Positions 27,159-35,860 of a DNA stretch of 64,000 nt are shown one piece after another (within the stretch, counting starts at the first letter, position 1; each line of letters begins with the position of its first letter). This DNA is from Sva-07 sp963715825 (GTDB taxonomy: Bacteria > Actinomycetota > Acidimicrobiia > Acidimicrobiales > Ilumatobacteraceae), in the NCBI GenBank assembly GCA_963715825.1, contig CAVQSI010000003.1, forward strand, positions 46,116 through 110,115. Reading direction: 5' to 3'. The position numbers and the translations under genes were made by a program. The notes under the pieces were generated by a model, which was not told the DNA's origin, made no database searches, and saw only the letters and a list, made by a program, of their open reading frames with translations.

Positions 27159-29270
27159 GTGGACGTCGTTCCCTATCTCGCAGCAGCGTCTGCCCTCGCT
27201 GCGCTTGCGCTCGCGTTCTACTTCTACAAGGCCGTCGGGAAGGAGTCGCCCGGAGACGAGCGCATGGTCTTCCTGATGACCGAGATCCAGAAGGGTGCCC
27301 GGGCCTTCTTGAAGAAGGAATACCAGTGGGTGTCGGTCTTCGTGCTGGCCATGGTCGTGCTCCTCGCGATCGTGATCAACCCGCTCGCGTCGGTCACCTA
27401 CGTGCTCGGTGCCGTGCTCTCCGCAGCAGCCGGGTACGCCGGCATGACCGTGGCGACGATGGCCAATGCCCGCACGACCGAAGCTGCGAAGTCGGGCCCC
27501 GGCAAGGCGCTACCGGTCGCGTTCCGCGGCGGCGCCGTGATGGGCTTCTCCGTCGCCGGCTTGGCGTTGCTCGGCCTCATGGTCACCTATCTCGTGTTCG
27601 TGGTGTGGATCCAGGTCGACGAAGCCTTCGAGATCGTGACCGCCTACGGACTCGGCGCGTCGACCATCGCGCTGTTCTCCCGTGTGGGCGGCGGCATCTA
27701 CACCAAGGCCGCCGACGTCGGCGCCGACCTCGTCGGCAAGGTCGAGGCCGGCATCCCCGAAGACGATCCCCGCAACCCGGCCACGATCGCCGACAACGTG
27801 GGTGACAACGTCGGCGACGTCGCCGGCATGGGCGCCGACCTGTTCGAGTCGTACGCCGGCTCGATGATCGCACCGATCTCGCTCACTGCCTTCGCGCTGG
27901 CCCTCACCGCCGAGCAGGCCGGAGACGCCGGTGTGATCAGCCTGCTGGTGTTCCCGATGGCGATCGCCTTCGTCGGCATGATCGCCTCGATCATCGGGTC
28001 GTTCTTCGTCAAGGGCGGCGACTCGACCGACAGCCACCACCTGGCCCGCGCCCTCCACATGGGCACGAACGTGGCCATGGTCATCACCGCCGTCGGCACC
28101 GTCGGCGTGGCCTACTGGCTCTTCTCCGGTGACGAGTTCGAGAACCCGATCGGCCTCGCCATCGCGGTCATCGGTGGCCTCCTCGTCGGCTGGGCGCTCG
28201 GCAAGACCGCCGAGTACTACACCTCCGACGGCTACGGCCCGGTCAAGAAGATCGCACAGCAGACCGAGACCGGCCCCGCCACCACGATCCTGTCCGGCAT
28301 CAGCGCCGGCATGCAGTCCGTCGCTGCGTCGGTCGCCCTGATCCTCGCCGGCGTCGGCATTGCCTACTGGGGTGGCACGCTCGCCTTCGCCAACGACGCC
28401 TTCGGTGGTCTCGGCGAAGAGTTCGGCGGCATCTACGGCATCGGCGTGGCCGCCATCGGCATGCTCGCCACCACCGGCGTCGTGGTCTCGGTCGACGCCT
28501 ACGGACCGATCGCCGACAACGCCGGCGGCATCGCCGAGATGGCCGAGTTGGACCCCTCGGTACGTGAAGTCACCGATGCGCTCGACTCGCTCGGCAACAC
28601 CACCGCTGCGGTCGCCAAGGGCTTCGCCGTCGGCTCGGCCGCACTCACCGCACTGGCACTGTTCAAGAGCTTCGAGTTCGCCGTCTTCGACGCGGACCCC
28701 GCCGCCACGTTGAATCTCAACATCGGCGAGGTCGAGGTCTTCATCGGGCTGTTCATCGGCGCGGCACTGCCGTTCCTGTTCGCTGCGCTCACGATCGACG
28801 CCGTCGGCCGTGCCGCTCAGAAGATGATCGAGGAAGTTCGGCGCCAGTTCCGCGAGATCCCCGGGCTGCGCGAAGGCCTTCCGGGTGTCGTCCCCGACTC
28901 GGCTCGCTGTGTGGCGATCTCGACCGAGGCGTCGCTGCGCGAGATGATCCTGCCGGGCTCGCTCGCTGTGGTCGTGCCGCTCGTCGTCGGCTTCATCAGC
29001 GTCGATGCACTCGGCGGCCTGCTCGCCGGCGCGCTGGTCACGGGCTTCGCTCTCGCCATCTTCATGGCGAACTCGGGCGGCGCCTGGGACAACGCGAAGA
29101 AGTACATCGAAGCCGGCAACCACGGCGGCAAGGGTGGCGACCCGCACAAGGCCGCCGTCGTCGGCGACACCGTGGGCGACCCGTTCAAGGACACCTCGGG
29201 CCCGTCGATGAACATCCTCATCAAGGTGATGACGATCGTCAGCCTGGTGTTCGCCAGCGCCTTCGTCTGA
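27159..29270 (+). CDS. hppA: Membrane-bound ion-translocating pyrophosphatase
   Basis: A 703-residue protein with about 16 hydrophobic helices. Pyrophosphate-binding loops are intact: DVGADLVGKVEAGIPEDDPR, DNVGDNVGDVAGMGADLFES and GDTVGDPFKDTSGPSMN. It couples pyrophosphate hydrolysis to H+ (or Na+) transport. The segment GNTTAAVAKG has Ala where K+-independent enzymes have Lys, which points to the K+-dependent subfamily. Ion specificity cannot be settled by eye. Confidence 0.94.
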   Translation: MDVVPYLAAASALAALALAFYFYKAVGKESPGDERMVFLMTEIQKGARAFLKKEYQWVSVFVLAMVVLLAIVINPLASVTYVLGAVLSAAAGYAGMTVATMANARTTEAAKSGPGKALPVAFRGGAVMGFSVAGLALLGLMVTYLVFVVWIQVDEAFEIVTAYGLGASTIALFSRVGGGIYTKAADVGADLVGKVEAGIPEDDPRNPATIADNVGDNVGDVAGMGADLFESYAGSMIAPISLTAFALALTAEQAGDAGVISLLVFPMAIAFVGMIASIIGSFFVKGGDSTDSHHLARALHMGTNVAMVITAVGTVGVAYWLFSGDEFENPIGLAIAVIGGLLVGWALGKTAEYYTSDGYGPVKKIAQQTETGPATTILSGISAGMQSVAASVALILAGVGIAYWGGTLAFANDAFGGLGEEFGGIYGIGVAAIGMLATTGVVVSVDAYGPIADNAGGIAEMAELDPSVREVTDALDSLGNTTAAVAKGFAVGSAALTALALFKSFEFAVFDADPAATLNLNIGEVEVFIGLFIGAALPFLFAALTIDAVGRAAQKMIEEVRRQFREIPGLREGLPGVVPDSARCVAISTEASLREMILPGSLAVVVPLVVGFISVDALGGLLAGALVTGFALAIFMANSGGAWDNAKKYIEAGNHGGKGGDPHKAAVVGDTVGDPFKDTSGPSMNILIKVMTIVSLVFASAFV

Positions 29271-29280
29271 TCCGACCCAT

Positions 29281-29338
29281 CCCGTTTGCGTTGCAGTTCC
29301 GGTGGGACGGTCCCCCGGAAATGCAGCACAAACGTGGG
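29281..29338. terminator. Imperfect long hairpin (CGTTTGCGTTGCA class) after hppA
   Basis: The outer arms CCCGTTTGCGTTGCAG and TGCAGCACAAACGTGGG pair with a few bulges, and the inner arms TTCCGG and CCGGAA pair fully. It fills the convergent gap between hppA and the DUF3097 gene. A similar element lies at 40343-40400. Confidence 0.55.
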
Positions 29339-29339
29339 A

Positions 29340-30158
29340 TTACTCACGTGGGGATGACTCGGCGACGAAGTCGATCAGCTGCTCGACGGCACCGACCAAC
29401 TCGGGTCGGAGGTCGGCGAACGTGTTCACACGGTTGCGCAGTTTGGGCCAGAAGCCGTCGAACGGAACGCCGAGCGCGTCGCACATCGCCTCTTTCCAGG
29501 GGCGATCACCTTTCGGAATCTCCGGCCACGACTCGAGGCCGAGCACCTTCGGGCGGATGCCCGCCCAGACGTCGACGAACGGGTGCCCGGTGATGAGCAC
29601 GTTCGGGTCGCGAACGGTCTGCGCGATCCGGCTCTCCTTCGAGCCGGGTACGAGGTGATCGAGCAGGACGCCGAGGCGTCGCTCGGCTGACGGGCCGAAG
29701 TCAGCAACCGCCGCGGCCAGGTCGTCGGCGCCGTGCAACGGTTCGACCACGATGCCGAGCTCGCGGAGGTCGTCGCCCCACACGTGCTCGAGCAGCTCTG
29801 CGTCGTGTTTGCCCTCCACCCAGATCCGGCTGGCCGCTGCGACGCGGGCGCGTCCATCGCCGGCGACCGACCCCGATGCCGTGATCCGCTGCGTGGCAGC
29901 CTTCGCGGTCGCTGGCCGCACGAGCGTGACCGGGCGGCCCTCGATCAGGAAGCCGCCGGGCTTCCACGTGAAGTGTCGGACGTAGTCGTTGCGGTCCTGC
30001 AGCGTGACGCCCTCGGCACTCCAGCGAACGACGTCGCCACAGAAGTGGCTCGCCCGATCCTCGACGAGCATGCCCATCTCGACGACGACATCGGGGTAGG
30101 TCGGGCCACGCTTCGATGCCGCGAAGTCGTCGAGGATGTCACCGGTGTAGGGCACCAT
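29340..30158 (-). CDS. DUF3097 family protein
   Basis: A 272-residue protein that matches the actinobacterial DUF3097 family as I know it: N-terminal RGPTYPDVVVEMGMLVEDR, a middle RIWVEGKHDAELLEHVWGDD resembling a Toprim-like strand with acidic residues, and VLLDHLVPGSKESRIAQ followed by VLITGHPFVDVWAGI. The GxKDAxL-plus-DHLVPGSKE pattern hints at a nucleic-acid or nucleotide role, but no function is established to my knowledge. Confidence 0.78.
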   Translation of the reverse strand: MVPYTGDILDDFAASKRGPTYPDVVVEMGMLVEDRASHFCGDVVRWSAEGVTLQDRNDYVRHFTWKPGGFLIEGRPVTLVRPATAKAATQRITASGSVAGDGRARVAAASRIWVEGKHDAELLEHVWGDDLRELGIVVEPLHGADDLAAAVADFGPSAERRLGVLLDHLVPGSKESRIAQTVRDPNVLITGHPFVDVWAGIRPKVLGLESWPEIPKGDRPWKEAMCDALGVPFDGFWPKLRNRVNTFADLRPELVGAVEQLIDFVAESSPRE

Positions 30159-30201
30159 CCCAGTGAAGCAGTCGACGAGGCCGCTGTGCCAGCATGCTCC
30201 G

Positions 30202-31098
30202 ATGCAGAGCTTCGAGGGAAAGATCGCCGTCGTCACCGGAGGCGCCAGCGGGATGGGACGCGAGCTCGTCGTGCAGCTCGCTGCGGAGGGCTGCCACGTC
30301 GCCATGTGCGACATGTCGGTCGAGGAGATGGAGGAGACCAAGCGGCTCGCACTCGAGCAGGCGCCGGCCGGCACCGTGGTCACCACCCACCGGTGCGACG
30401 TCTCCGACGAGGACTCGTTGATCGCCTTCCGCGACGCCGTGGTCACACAGCACCAGACCGACCACGTCAACCTGTTGTTCAACAACGCCGGCATCGGTGG
30501 TGGCGGCTCGATGGTCACCGACGAGCGGGCCATCTGGGAACGGACCTTCGACGTCTGCTGGGGTGGCGTCTACCTCGGGGTACGCACCTTCCTGCCGCTC
30601 GTGATCGCCGCCGACGAGGGCCACATCGTCAACACCTCGAGCGTCAACGGGTTCTGGGCGAGCTTGGGGCCCGAGCGTCCACACACGGCGTACTCGGCGG
30701 CCAAGTTCGCCGTGAAGGGCTTCAGCGAGGCGCTGATCACCGACCTGCGCGTCAACGCCCCGCACGTCAAGGTCTCGGTCGTGATGCCGGGCCACATCGG
30801 CACGTCGATCGTCGAGAACTCGCTGCGCCACGGCGGCCACGAGGTCGACATGGAGGCCGCCGAGATGGTCAAGCTGATGTCGGACATGTTCCGCGACCAG
30901 GCACCGATGTCGGCGGCCGAGGCCAGCGCCGAGATCCTCGACGGGGTCCGCAACGAGCGGTGGCGGATCCTGGTCGGCGACGACGCCCGCAAGCTCGATG
31001 AAGCGGTGCGAGCCCATCCCGAGATCGCCTACGAGTCACTCACGCTCGGCGACCTCACGTCCGGCAACGCCGGCACCCCGTTCGCCGCCGACGCCTGA
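30202..31098 (+). CDS. Short-chain dehydrogenase/reductase
   Basis: A 298-residue classical SDR. VVTGGASGMGRELVVQ is the cofactor loop, NLLFNNAGIGGGG the NNAG motif, NTSSVNGFW the catalytic Ser and YSAAKFAVKGF the YxxxK pair. Asp in MCDMS at the end of the second strand suggests NAD rather than NADP. The ATG at 30202 is preferred over one 13 codons upstream that would nearly abut the divergent gene. Substrate unknown. Confidence 0.88.
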   Translation: MQSFEGKIAVVTGGASGMGRELVVQLAAEGCHVAMCDMSVEEMEETKRLALEQAPAGTVVTTHRCDVSDEDSLIAFRDAVVTQHQTDHVNLLFNNAGIGGGGSMVTDERAIWERTFDVCWGGVYLGVRTFLPLVIAADEGHIVNTSSVNGFWASLGPERPHTAYSAAKFAVKGFSEALITDLRVNAPHVKVSVVMPGHIGTSIVENSLRHGGHEVDMEAAEMVKLMSDMFRDQAPMSAAEASAEILDGVRNERWRILVGDDARKLDEAVRAHPEIAYESLTLGDLTSGNAGTPFAADA

Positions 31099-31138
31099 GT
31101 CGACGGAACCGTTCGGCGTCTCGCGACGTCGAAGCTCC

Positions 31139-32185
31139 ATGGGGAGAAAGAACACAGCAACAGCAGCGGTCACCTTGATGGTTCTCGTCGGGTTGGGGGT
31201 CTCGGCATGCGCCAGCGACGACGATTCGGGATCGGAGGCGGTGTTCGCACCGGCGCTCGACGCGGAGGCGCCCAGCGCCGTCGACGAGGGACGCTCCGGC
31301 GTCGTCGAGCAGGCCGAGTCGGGTGATGCGACCGAGGGCGTGGCGGTCGACCAACCGATCGGCGCTCCGCTGCCGACGGGTCAGGCGTTGGCAACCACCG
31401 CCGGCGTCACGGTCGCCACGTCGGACATCCGAACGGCGGTGTCCGACACGCTCGTCGCAGTGCAACGCAACGGCGCCAGCGTGTTCACCGCCGACGTCAA
31501 CATCGGCAACGACCTCGACGACGGCAGCGTCGACGGATCCGGCTACTTCGTGGTGAAGGTGCCGCCTGCCGAACTCGAGGCGCTGATCACCGATCTGGGT
31601 GCCACCGTGGGTCGGCTGTCGGGCCGCACACAGGACACCACCGACGTCACCGATCAGCTCGTCGACCTCGAGATCCGCATCGCCGTCGAGCGCGACGTGA
31701 TCACGCGCTTCCAGGCCCTGCTCGTGGAGGCCACCGAGTTCCAGGACATCGTCGAGATCGAGCGGGTGATCAGCGAGCGCACGATCGCGCTCGAACAGTT
31801 GCTGGCCAGCCAGCGGAACCTCGACAACCGGGTCGACCGGTCGACGCTCACGATCCAGCTGCAGTACAGCGCGCCGGTCGTGGAGGTGGCGGTCGCCGAG
31901 GACGAACCGGTCGATGGGATCGGCGACGCGTGGCGCACCGGCTGGGACGTGTTCGTCGGTGCGCTGTTCGCGATCGGGTTCGTCCTCGCCGTGGCAGCTC
32001 CGTTCCTGGTCACCGGCGCGGTCGTGCTCGGCGTGGTCTGGCTGGCGACTCGCAACGGGCGGCGCGGCCGGCGCGGCCGGCCCGACGATCGACCAGCGGT
32101 CCAAGCGCCGGACGCCGCCGAGCACGACCCCACCGGGGCCGTCACGCCGGACGAGGAGCTCGCCGGGCCCAGCCCTCGGGGGTGA
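31139..32185 (+). CDS. DUF4349-type membrane lipoprotein
   Basis: A 348-residue protein. The signal peptide ends in the lipobox LGVSAC (Cys 24). After an acidic linker a beta-rich domain (FVVKVPPAELEALITDLG, GRLSGRTQDTTDVT) leads to a coiled coil of about 190-245 (RIAVERDVITRFQALLVEA), and a strong helix at about 283-315 precedes an Arg-rich cytoplasmic tail. This is the usual DUF4349 layout. Lipid plus a transmembrane helix would tether both ends. Function unknown. Confidence 0.78.
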   Translation: MGRKNTATAAVTLMVLVGLGVSACASDDDSGSEAVFAPALDAEAPSAVDEGRSGVVEQAESGDATEGVAVDQPIGAPLPTGQALATTAGVTVATSDIRTAVSDTLVAVQRNGASVFTADVNIGNDLDDGSVDGSGYFVVKVPPAELEALITDLGATVGRLSGRTQDTTDVTDQLVDLEIRIAVERDVITRFQALLVEATEFQDIVEIERVISERTIALEQLLASQRNLDNRVDRSTLTIQLQYSAPVVEVAVAEDEPVDGIGDAWRTGWDVFVGALFAIGFVLAVAAPFLVTGAVVLGVVWLATRNGRRGRRGRPDDRPAVQAPDAAEHDPTGAVTPDEELAGPSPRG

Positions 32186-32840
32186 GCACGAGATCGCTGA
32201 CGCTGCCATCGGGGAACGCGAACGGTGCACGCACACCGGCGTGGGCCCGCACCTCGGGCAGCGCCAACGGTCCGAAACCGGTGGCGGCCGTCGTCCAGCG
32301 GTGCCATCGATGCGCCGGGATCTCGGCCACCTCGACCCGCGGTTCGCCGAGGATCTCGATCGCACCATGGACGACACCGACCTGCTCGTAGCCATGGTCG
32401 ATGGCGGCGCGATCGCCGGCGGGCTCCAACGGGCTCGGAGGAGCGGTCGCATACCACTCGAGATCGAACGCGATCGGCGTGGGGTCGCCGTAGGCCAACC
32501 CCAGCGCCTCGTCGGCATCGTCGATCGACGAGGCGTAGGTCTCGTTGCCGATCGTCCACTGCGACATCGGGTCGTCACAGGTGTGCTCCGCCCACAGCGC
32601 CTCACCCTTGACGATGAACGGATCGGCGCGAACCGGCGCCGAGAAGTCGGTGATGTGCAGCAGCGGTCGGCCGTCGCGGGCCAGAGCCGACCAGTACCAG
32701 GCCGTGCGACCGACGATGCGATGTCCCGAGATCACGCCGAGCGCGCCGTCCGCCGTCCACGCAGCGAAGACCCACTCCTCGATCGGCGCATCGACGTGTC
32801 GGCCGTCGTCGCTGCGGTCGAGATGGTCGCGGTCGGGCAC
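32142..32840 (-). CDS. Hypothetical protein, possible lipocalin-like substrate-binding fold
   Basis: A 232-residue soluble protein with beta-rich segments EEWVFAAWTADGALGVISGH, AWYWSALARDGRPLLHI and IAFDLEWYATAP. The alternation suggests a beta-barrel of the kind seen in tocopherol-cyclase/DUF1702-like proteins, but I do not recognise the family with certainty. The GTG at 32840 is used because the ATG at 32861 overlaps the divergent gene's ATG. The 3' end overlaps the DUF4349 gene by 44 bases. Confidence 0.6.
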   Translation of the reverse strand: MPDRDHLDRSDDGRHVDAPIEEWVFAAWTADGALGVISGHRIVGRTAWYWSALARDGRPLLHITDFSAPVRADPFIVKGEALWAEHTCDDPMSQWTIGNETYASSIDDADEALGLAYGDPTPIAFDLEWYATAPPSPLEPAGDRAAIDHGYEQVGVVHGAIEILGEPRVEVAEIPAHRWHRWTTAATGFGPLALPEVRAHAGVRAPFAFPDGSVSDLVLTPEGWARRAPRPA

Positions 32841-32859
32841 ATCGGGCAGACTACGGACC

Positions 32860-33252
32860 ATGATCCGCTACCTCAGTCTCGACTGGATCACCGCGCTGTC
32901 CGAGGAGGTGGCCGCAAGCGATCAGATTCGCGAGATCGCCGCGAGTCACCGCATCGGCGTCACGCAGGTCGTGAGCAACGGCCCCGAGGGTGACGTGATC
33001 TATCACCTCAGCGTTGGCGACGGTGAGGCGTCGTTCGGTGCCGGCCCGGCCGAGCCAGAGGACGTCAAGATGGAGCAGGACTGGGACACCGCCGTCGCTG
33101 TCGCCACGGGCGAACTCAACGCGCAGGAGGCCTTCGTCGGCGGCCGCATCCGGCTCTTCGGCGACCAGCAGAAGCTGCTCGACTCGCAGCCGGTCTTCGG
33201 TGCCCTCGACGCCGTGTTCGCGGCCGTCCGCGAGCGCACCACCTACGAGTGA
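32860..33252 (+). CDS. SCP2-like sterol-carrier-domain protein
   Basis: A 130-residue protein whose whole length resembles an SCP2 domain: VIYHLSVGDGEASFGAG, KMEQDWDTAVAVATGEL and AQEAFVGGRIRLFGDQQKLL match the beta-sheet and the last helix over the lipid-binding tunnel. It probably binds a hydrophobic ligand. It is followed after 13 bases by the Fpg/Nei gene and may be co-transcribed with it. Confidence 0.78.
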   Translation: MIRYLSLDWITALSEEVAASDQIREIAASHRIGVTQVVSNGPEGDVIYHLSVGDGEASFGAGPAEPEDVKMEQDWDTAVAVATGELNAQEAFVGGRIRLFGDQQKLLDSQPVFGALDAVFAAVRERTTYE

Positions 33253-33265
33253 ACCGCCGACCGCC

Positions 33266-34132
33266 ATGCCGGAGATGCCCGAGATCCAAGCGCATGCCGA
33301 GCGACTGACCGAGCAGTTCGCCGGGCGCGTCCTCTCGGGGTTCAGGCCGTTCAACTTCACGGCGCTGAAAACGGCGGTCCCGGCGCCGGACACGGCCAAC
33401 GGTGAGGCCCTGATCGAGGTCGGCCGACGGGGCAAGTATCTGCTCGTGCGATTCGAACCCGTCACGTTCGTGGTCCATCTGATGCAGGGCGGTCGCCTGC
33501 TCGCCGACGACAAGCTGAGCGCCAAACCTCGCGGCGGCCAGGCCCGGTTCACGTTCGATCCGGTCGAACGGTCCGACGGATCGATCGACGGGTCTGCACT
33601 GCTGCTGACCGAGCAGGGCAAGGAACGGCGCGCCGGGGTCTGGTGCGTGCCGAGCGCCACGACACTCACCTCGCCGCCGCTCGACAAGCTCGGCCCGGAA
33701 GCTGCGGGCATCAGTGTCGACGAACTGGCCGAACTGTTCGCCGCCAACTCGATGCGCGTGCACGGGTTCCTGCGCGACCAGCGGATGGTGGCGGGGATCG
33801 GACGTCGGCTCGCGAACGAGATCTGTCACCGAGCACGGATCTCGCCGTTCGCCAACACCCGCAAGCTCGGCGCCGAGGGAGCGGCGAAGGTCGCCGCCGC
33901 CACCGAGTCCTGCATCACCGAGAGCCTCGAGTTCGAGCGCGGTCGTGCCGACATGAGTTCGTCGAAGGACCGGCCGAGCGCCATGCACAGCCGAACCGGC
34001 GACCCGTGTCCGGACTGCGGAGACGTTGTACGAGCGGTCGAGTACTCGGGCTACACCGTGAACTACTGCTCGACGTGCCAGACGGGCGGCAAGGTGCTCG
34101 CCGACAACACGACCAGCAAATTCCTGAAGTAG
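33266..34132 (+). CDS. Formamidopyrimidine-DNA glycosylase / Nei family protein
   Basis: A 288-residue base-excision repair protein. After removal of Met the N-terminus is PEMPEI, giving the catalytic Pro and Glu. HLMQGGRLL and the helix-two-turn-helix region MVAGIGRRLANEICHRARISPF match the family, and the zinc finger is CPDCGDVV-x-YCSTCQ. This fixes the start at 33266 because the Pro must be residue 2. Fpg versus Nei subfamily is uncertain. Confidence 0.9.
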   Translation: MPEMPEIQAHAERLTEQFAGRVLSGFRPFNFTALKTAVPAPDTANGEALIEVGRRGKYLLVRFEPVTFVVHLMQGGRLLADDKLSAKPRGGQARFTFDPVERSDGSIDGSALLLTEQGKERRAGVWCVPSATTLTSPPLDKLGPEAAGISVDELAELFAANSMRVHGFLRDQRMVAGIGRRLANEICHRARISPFANTRKLGAEGAAKVAAATESCITESLEFERGRADMSSSKDRPSAMHSRTGDPCPDCGDVVRAVEYSGYTVNYCSTCQTGGKVLADNTTSKFLK

Positions 34133-34156
34133 CACCCAGCGAATACGCTCGGGCGC

Positions 34157-34873
34157 ATGCCGATCCATCTGCGAGCCGAGCCCGGTGACTACGCCCCCAA
34201 CGTGTTGTGCCCCGGCGACCCCCTCCGAGCCAAGTACATCGCCGAGACCTTCTTCGACGAGGGTGCCCGTCAGGTCAACGCCGAGCGCGGCATGCTCGGT
34301 TACACCGGCACCTTCGAGGGCAGGCCGATCAGCGTGCAGTCGACGGGCATGGGCTGCCCGAGCGCCGGGATCGTGTTCGAGGAGCTGATCATGCTCGGCG
34401 CCACCCGACTCGTCCGGGTCGGCACGTGCGGTGGCCTCGGCGACGACATGGCGATGGGCGACACCGTCGTCGGGCTGGCGGCGTCGAGCGACGACCAGAC
34501 CCCGTTTCGCTATGCAGCGATGGAGGGCTACGCGCCGAGCGCCACGTTTGCGCTGGTCGAGACCGCAGCGCGGCTGAGCCGCGAGAGCTCCGCCGGAGCC
34601 GTCCATGTCGGCCCAGTGGTCACCTCGGGGATCTTCTACGATCCCGATCCGACCACGTTCGCCCGGTGGAAGCGACTCGGCCACATCGGCGTCGAGATGG
34701 AGGCGGCGATGATGTACACGATCGCGGCCGTCAAGGGCATCGAATCGCTGGCGATCATGACCGTGAGCGACCTGCTCGGCGAGAGCGGCGACACCGTCCG
34801 CATCAGCGATGCCGAACTCCGTGCCGGCGTCGATCAGATGATGCGCATTTCGTGCGCCGTCGCCGTGTCATGA
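34157..34873 (+). CDS. deoD: DeoD-type purine nucleoside phosphorylase
   Basis: A 238-residue hexamer-type phosphorylase. VLCPGDPLRAKYIAE binds phosphate, STGMGCPSAGIVFEEL and VRVGTCGGLG line the site, and GVEMEAAMMYTIAA with ESLAIMTVSDLLG carries the ribose-binding Glu and the base-contacting Asp. It splits purine nucleosides to base plus ribose-1-phosphate. Standard length. Confidence 0.92.
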   Translation: MPIHLRAEPGDYAPNVLCPGDPLRAKYIAETFFDEGARQVNAERGMLGYTGTFEGRPISVQSTGMGCPSAGIVFEELIMLGATRLVRVGTCGGLGDDMAMGDTVVGLAASSDDQTPFRYAAMEGYAPSATFALVETAARLSRESSAGAVHVGPVVTSGIFYDPDPTTFARWKRLGHIGVEMEAAMMYTIAAVKGIESLAIMTVSDLLGESGDTVRISDAELRAGVDQMMRISCAVAVS

Positions 34874-34881
34874 TTCGCTGA

Positions 34882-34897
34882 CTCGGCGCCCGCCGAG
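34882..34897 (+). terminator. Small hairpin after deoD
   Basis: CTCGGCG and CGCCGAG flank CC, starting 9 bases after the deoD stop. There is no T-tract and the stem is short, so the call is tentative. Confidence 0.35.
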
Positions 34898-34931
34898 GGA
34901 ACCAACTTCGCTTCAGGAGCGTCGAATCCAC

Positions 34932-35717
34932 ATGATCCCTCGTACTGCCATTGCCCTGCTGGCGCTTGCCGGCCTGACCATCGCTGCATGCGGCAGCGAC
35001 AACGACAGCGGCGCTGATGCGACCGATGCCCCGACCGCATCTGAGCTCTCCGGTCGAGGCTTCGTGTCGACCGACGTCACCGGCTACGACCTGGTCGACG
35101 GATCCGAGATCACGATGAACTTCCTCGACGACGCCGTCAGCGTCAACGCCGGTTGCAACACGATGAACGGCGGCTACGAGATCACCGACGGCGAGTTCGT
35201 CGCCGAACAGTTCGCGATGACGATGATGGCCTGCGACGACGCGCTCATGGCGCAGGACACGTGGCTGAGCGAGTTCCTGGCGTCATCACCGACGGTGTCG
35301 CTCGACGGTTCCACGTTGAGCTTCTCCGGTGACGAGGTCACGATCACACTCGACGAAATCGAGCCCGCCGGCCTCGTCGGCACGACGTGGATCGTTTCGG
35401 GCACCGTGGCGAACGAGGCCGTCACCATGGGCATCGCAGACTCGGAGGCGTCGATGACGATCGCCGACGACGGCACGGTTGAGGTCAGCACCAGCTGCAA
35501 CTCCGGGTCCGGCAGCGTCGAGATCACCGACACCACCCTGACGTTCGGTCCGATCGCCACGACGATGATGGCCTGCGACGAGGAGCGCACGCGACTCGAG
35601 GCCAGCATCCTCTCGGTCCTGCAGGGTGAGGTCACCTACGAGATCACCGGCGACACCCTGTCGCTGCGATCGGGCGACGGCGCCGACGAGATCGGCCTCG
35701 AGTTCACCGCCAGCTGA
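34932..35717 (+). CDS. Lipoprotein with two META (HslJ-like) domains
   Basis: A 261-residue protein with a lipobox ending at Cys 20 (LAGLTIAAC). Two META repeats follow: the first has NAGCNTMNGGYEI and TMMACDDALMAQ, the second STSCNSGSGSVEI and TMMACDEERTRLE. Each keeps the Cys pair seen in HslJ-type domains. Such proteins sit on the outer face of the membrane; their role is poorly known. Confidence 0.85.
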   Translation: MIPRTAIALLALAGLTIAACGSDNDSGADATDAPTASELSGRGFVSTDVTGYDLVDGSEITMNFLDDAVSVNAGCNTMNGGYEITDGEFVAEQFAMTMMACDDALMAQDTWLSEFLASSPTVSLDGSTLSFSGDEVTITLDEIEPAGLVGTTWIVSGTVANEAVTMGIADSEASMTIADDGTVEVSTSCNSGSGSVEITDTTLTFGPIATTMMACDEERTRLEASILSVLQGEVTYEITGDTLSLRSGDGADEIGLEFTAS

Positions 35718-35755
35718 ACCCCCGCCCCACCCGCACCCGCACCCGCACCGCGCAC

Positions 35756-35798
35756 GCGATGAGTTTCCGCGCGACCTGTCCGCGCGAAGACTCATCGC
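35756..35798. repeat. 43-nt palindromic repeat, copy 1
   Basis: The unit begins GCGATGAGTTTCCGCGCG, has the loop ACCTGTC and ends CGCGCGAAGACTCATCGC, with nine outer bases perfectly paired. It lies after the META gene. Copies at 35818, 36868 and 36931 differ by at most one or two bases. Confidence 0.8.
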
Positions 35799-35817
35799 TT
35801 CGGAGGAGCGGCCGAAC

Positions 35818-35860
35818 GCGATGAGTTTCCGCGCGACCTGTCCACGCGAAGACTCATCGC
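35818..35860. repeat. 43-nt palindromic repeat, copy 2
   Basis: Same unit with one change (CCACGCG for CCGCGCG). The stop codon of the AbiEi-DUF559-type gene (35854-35856, minus strand) lies within its right arm, so the repeat supplies the end of that reading frame. Confidence 0.8.
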
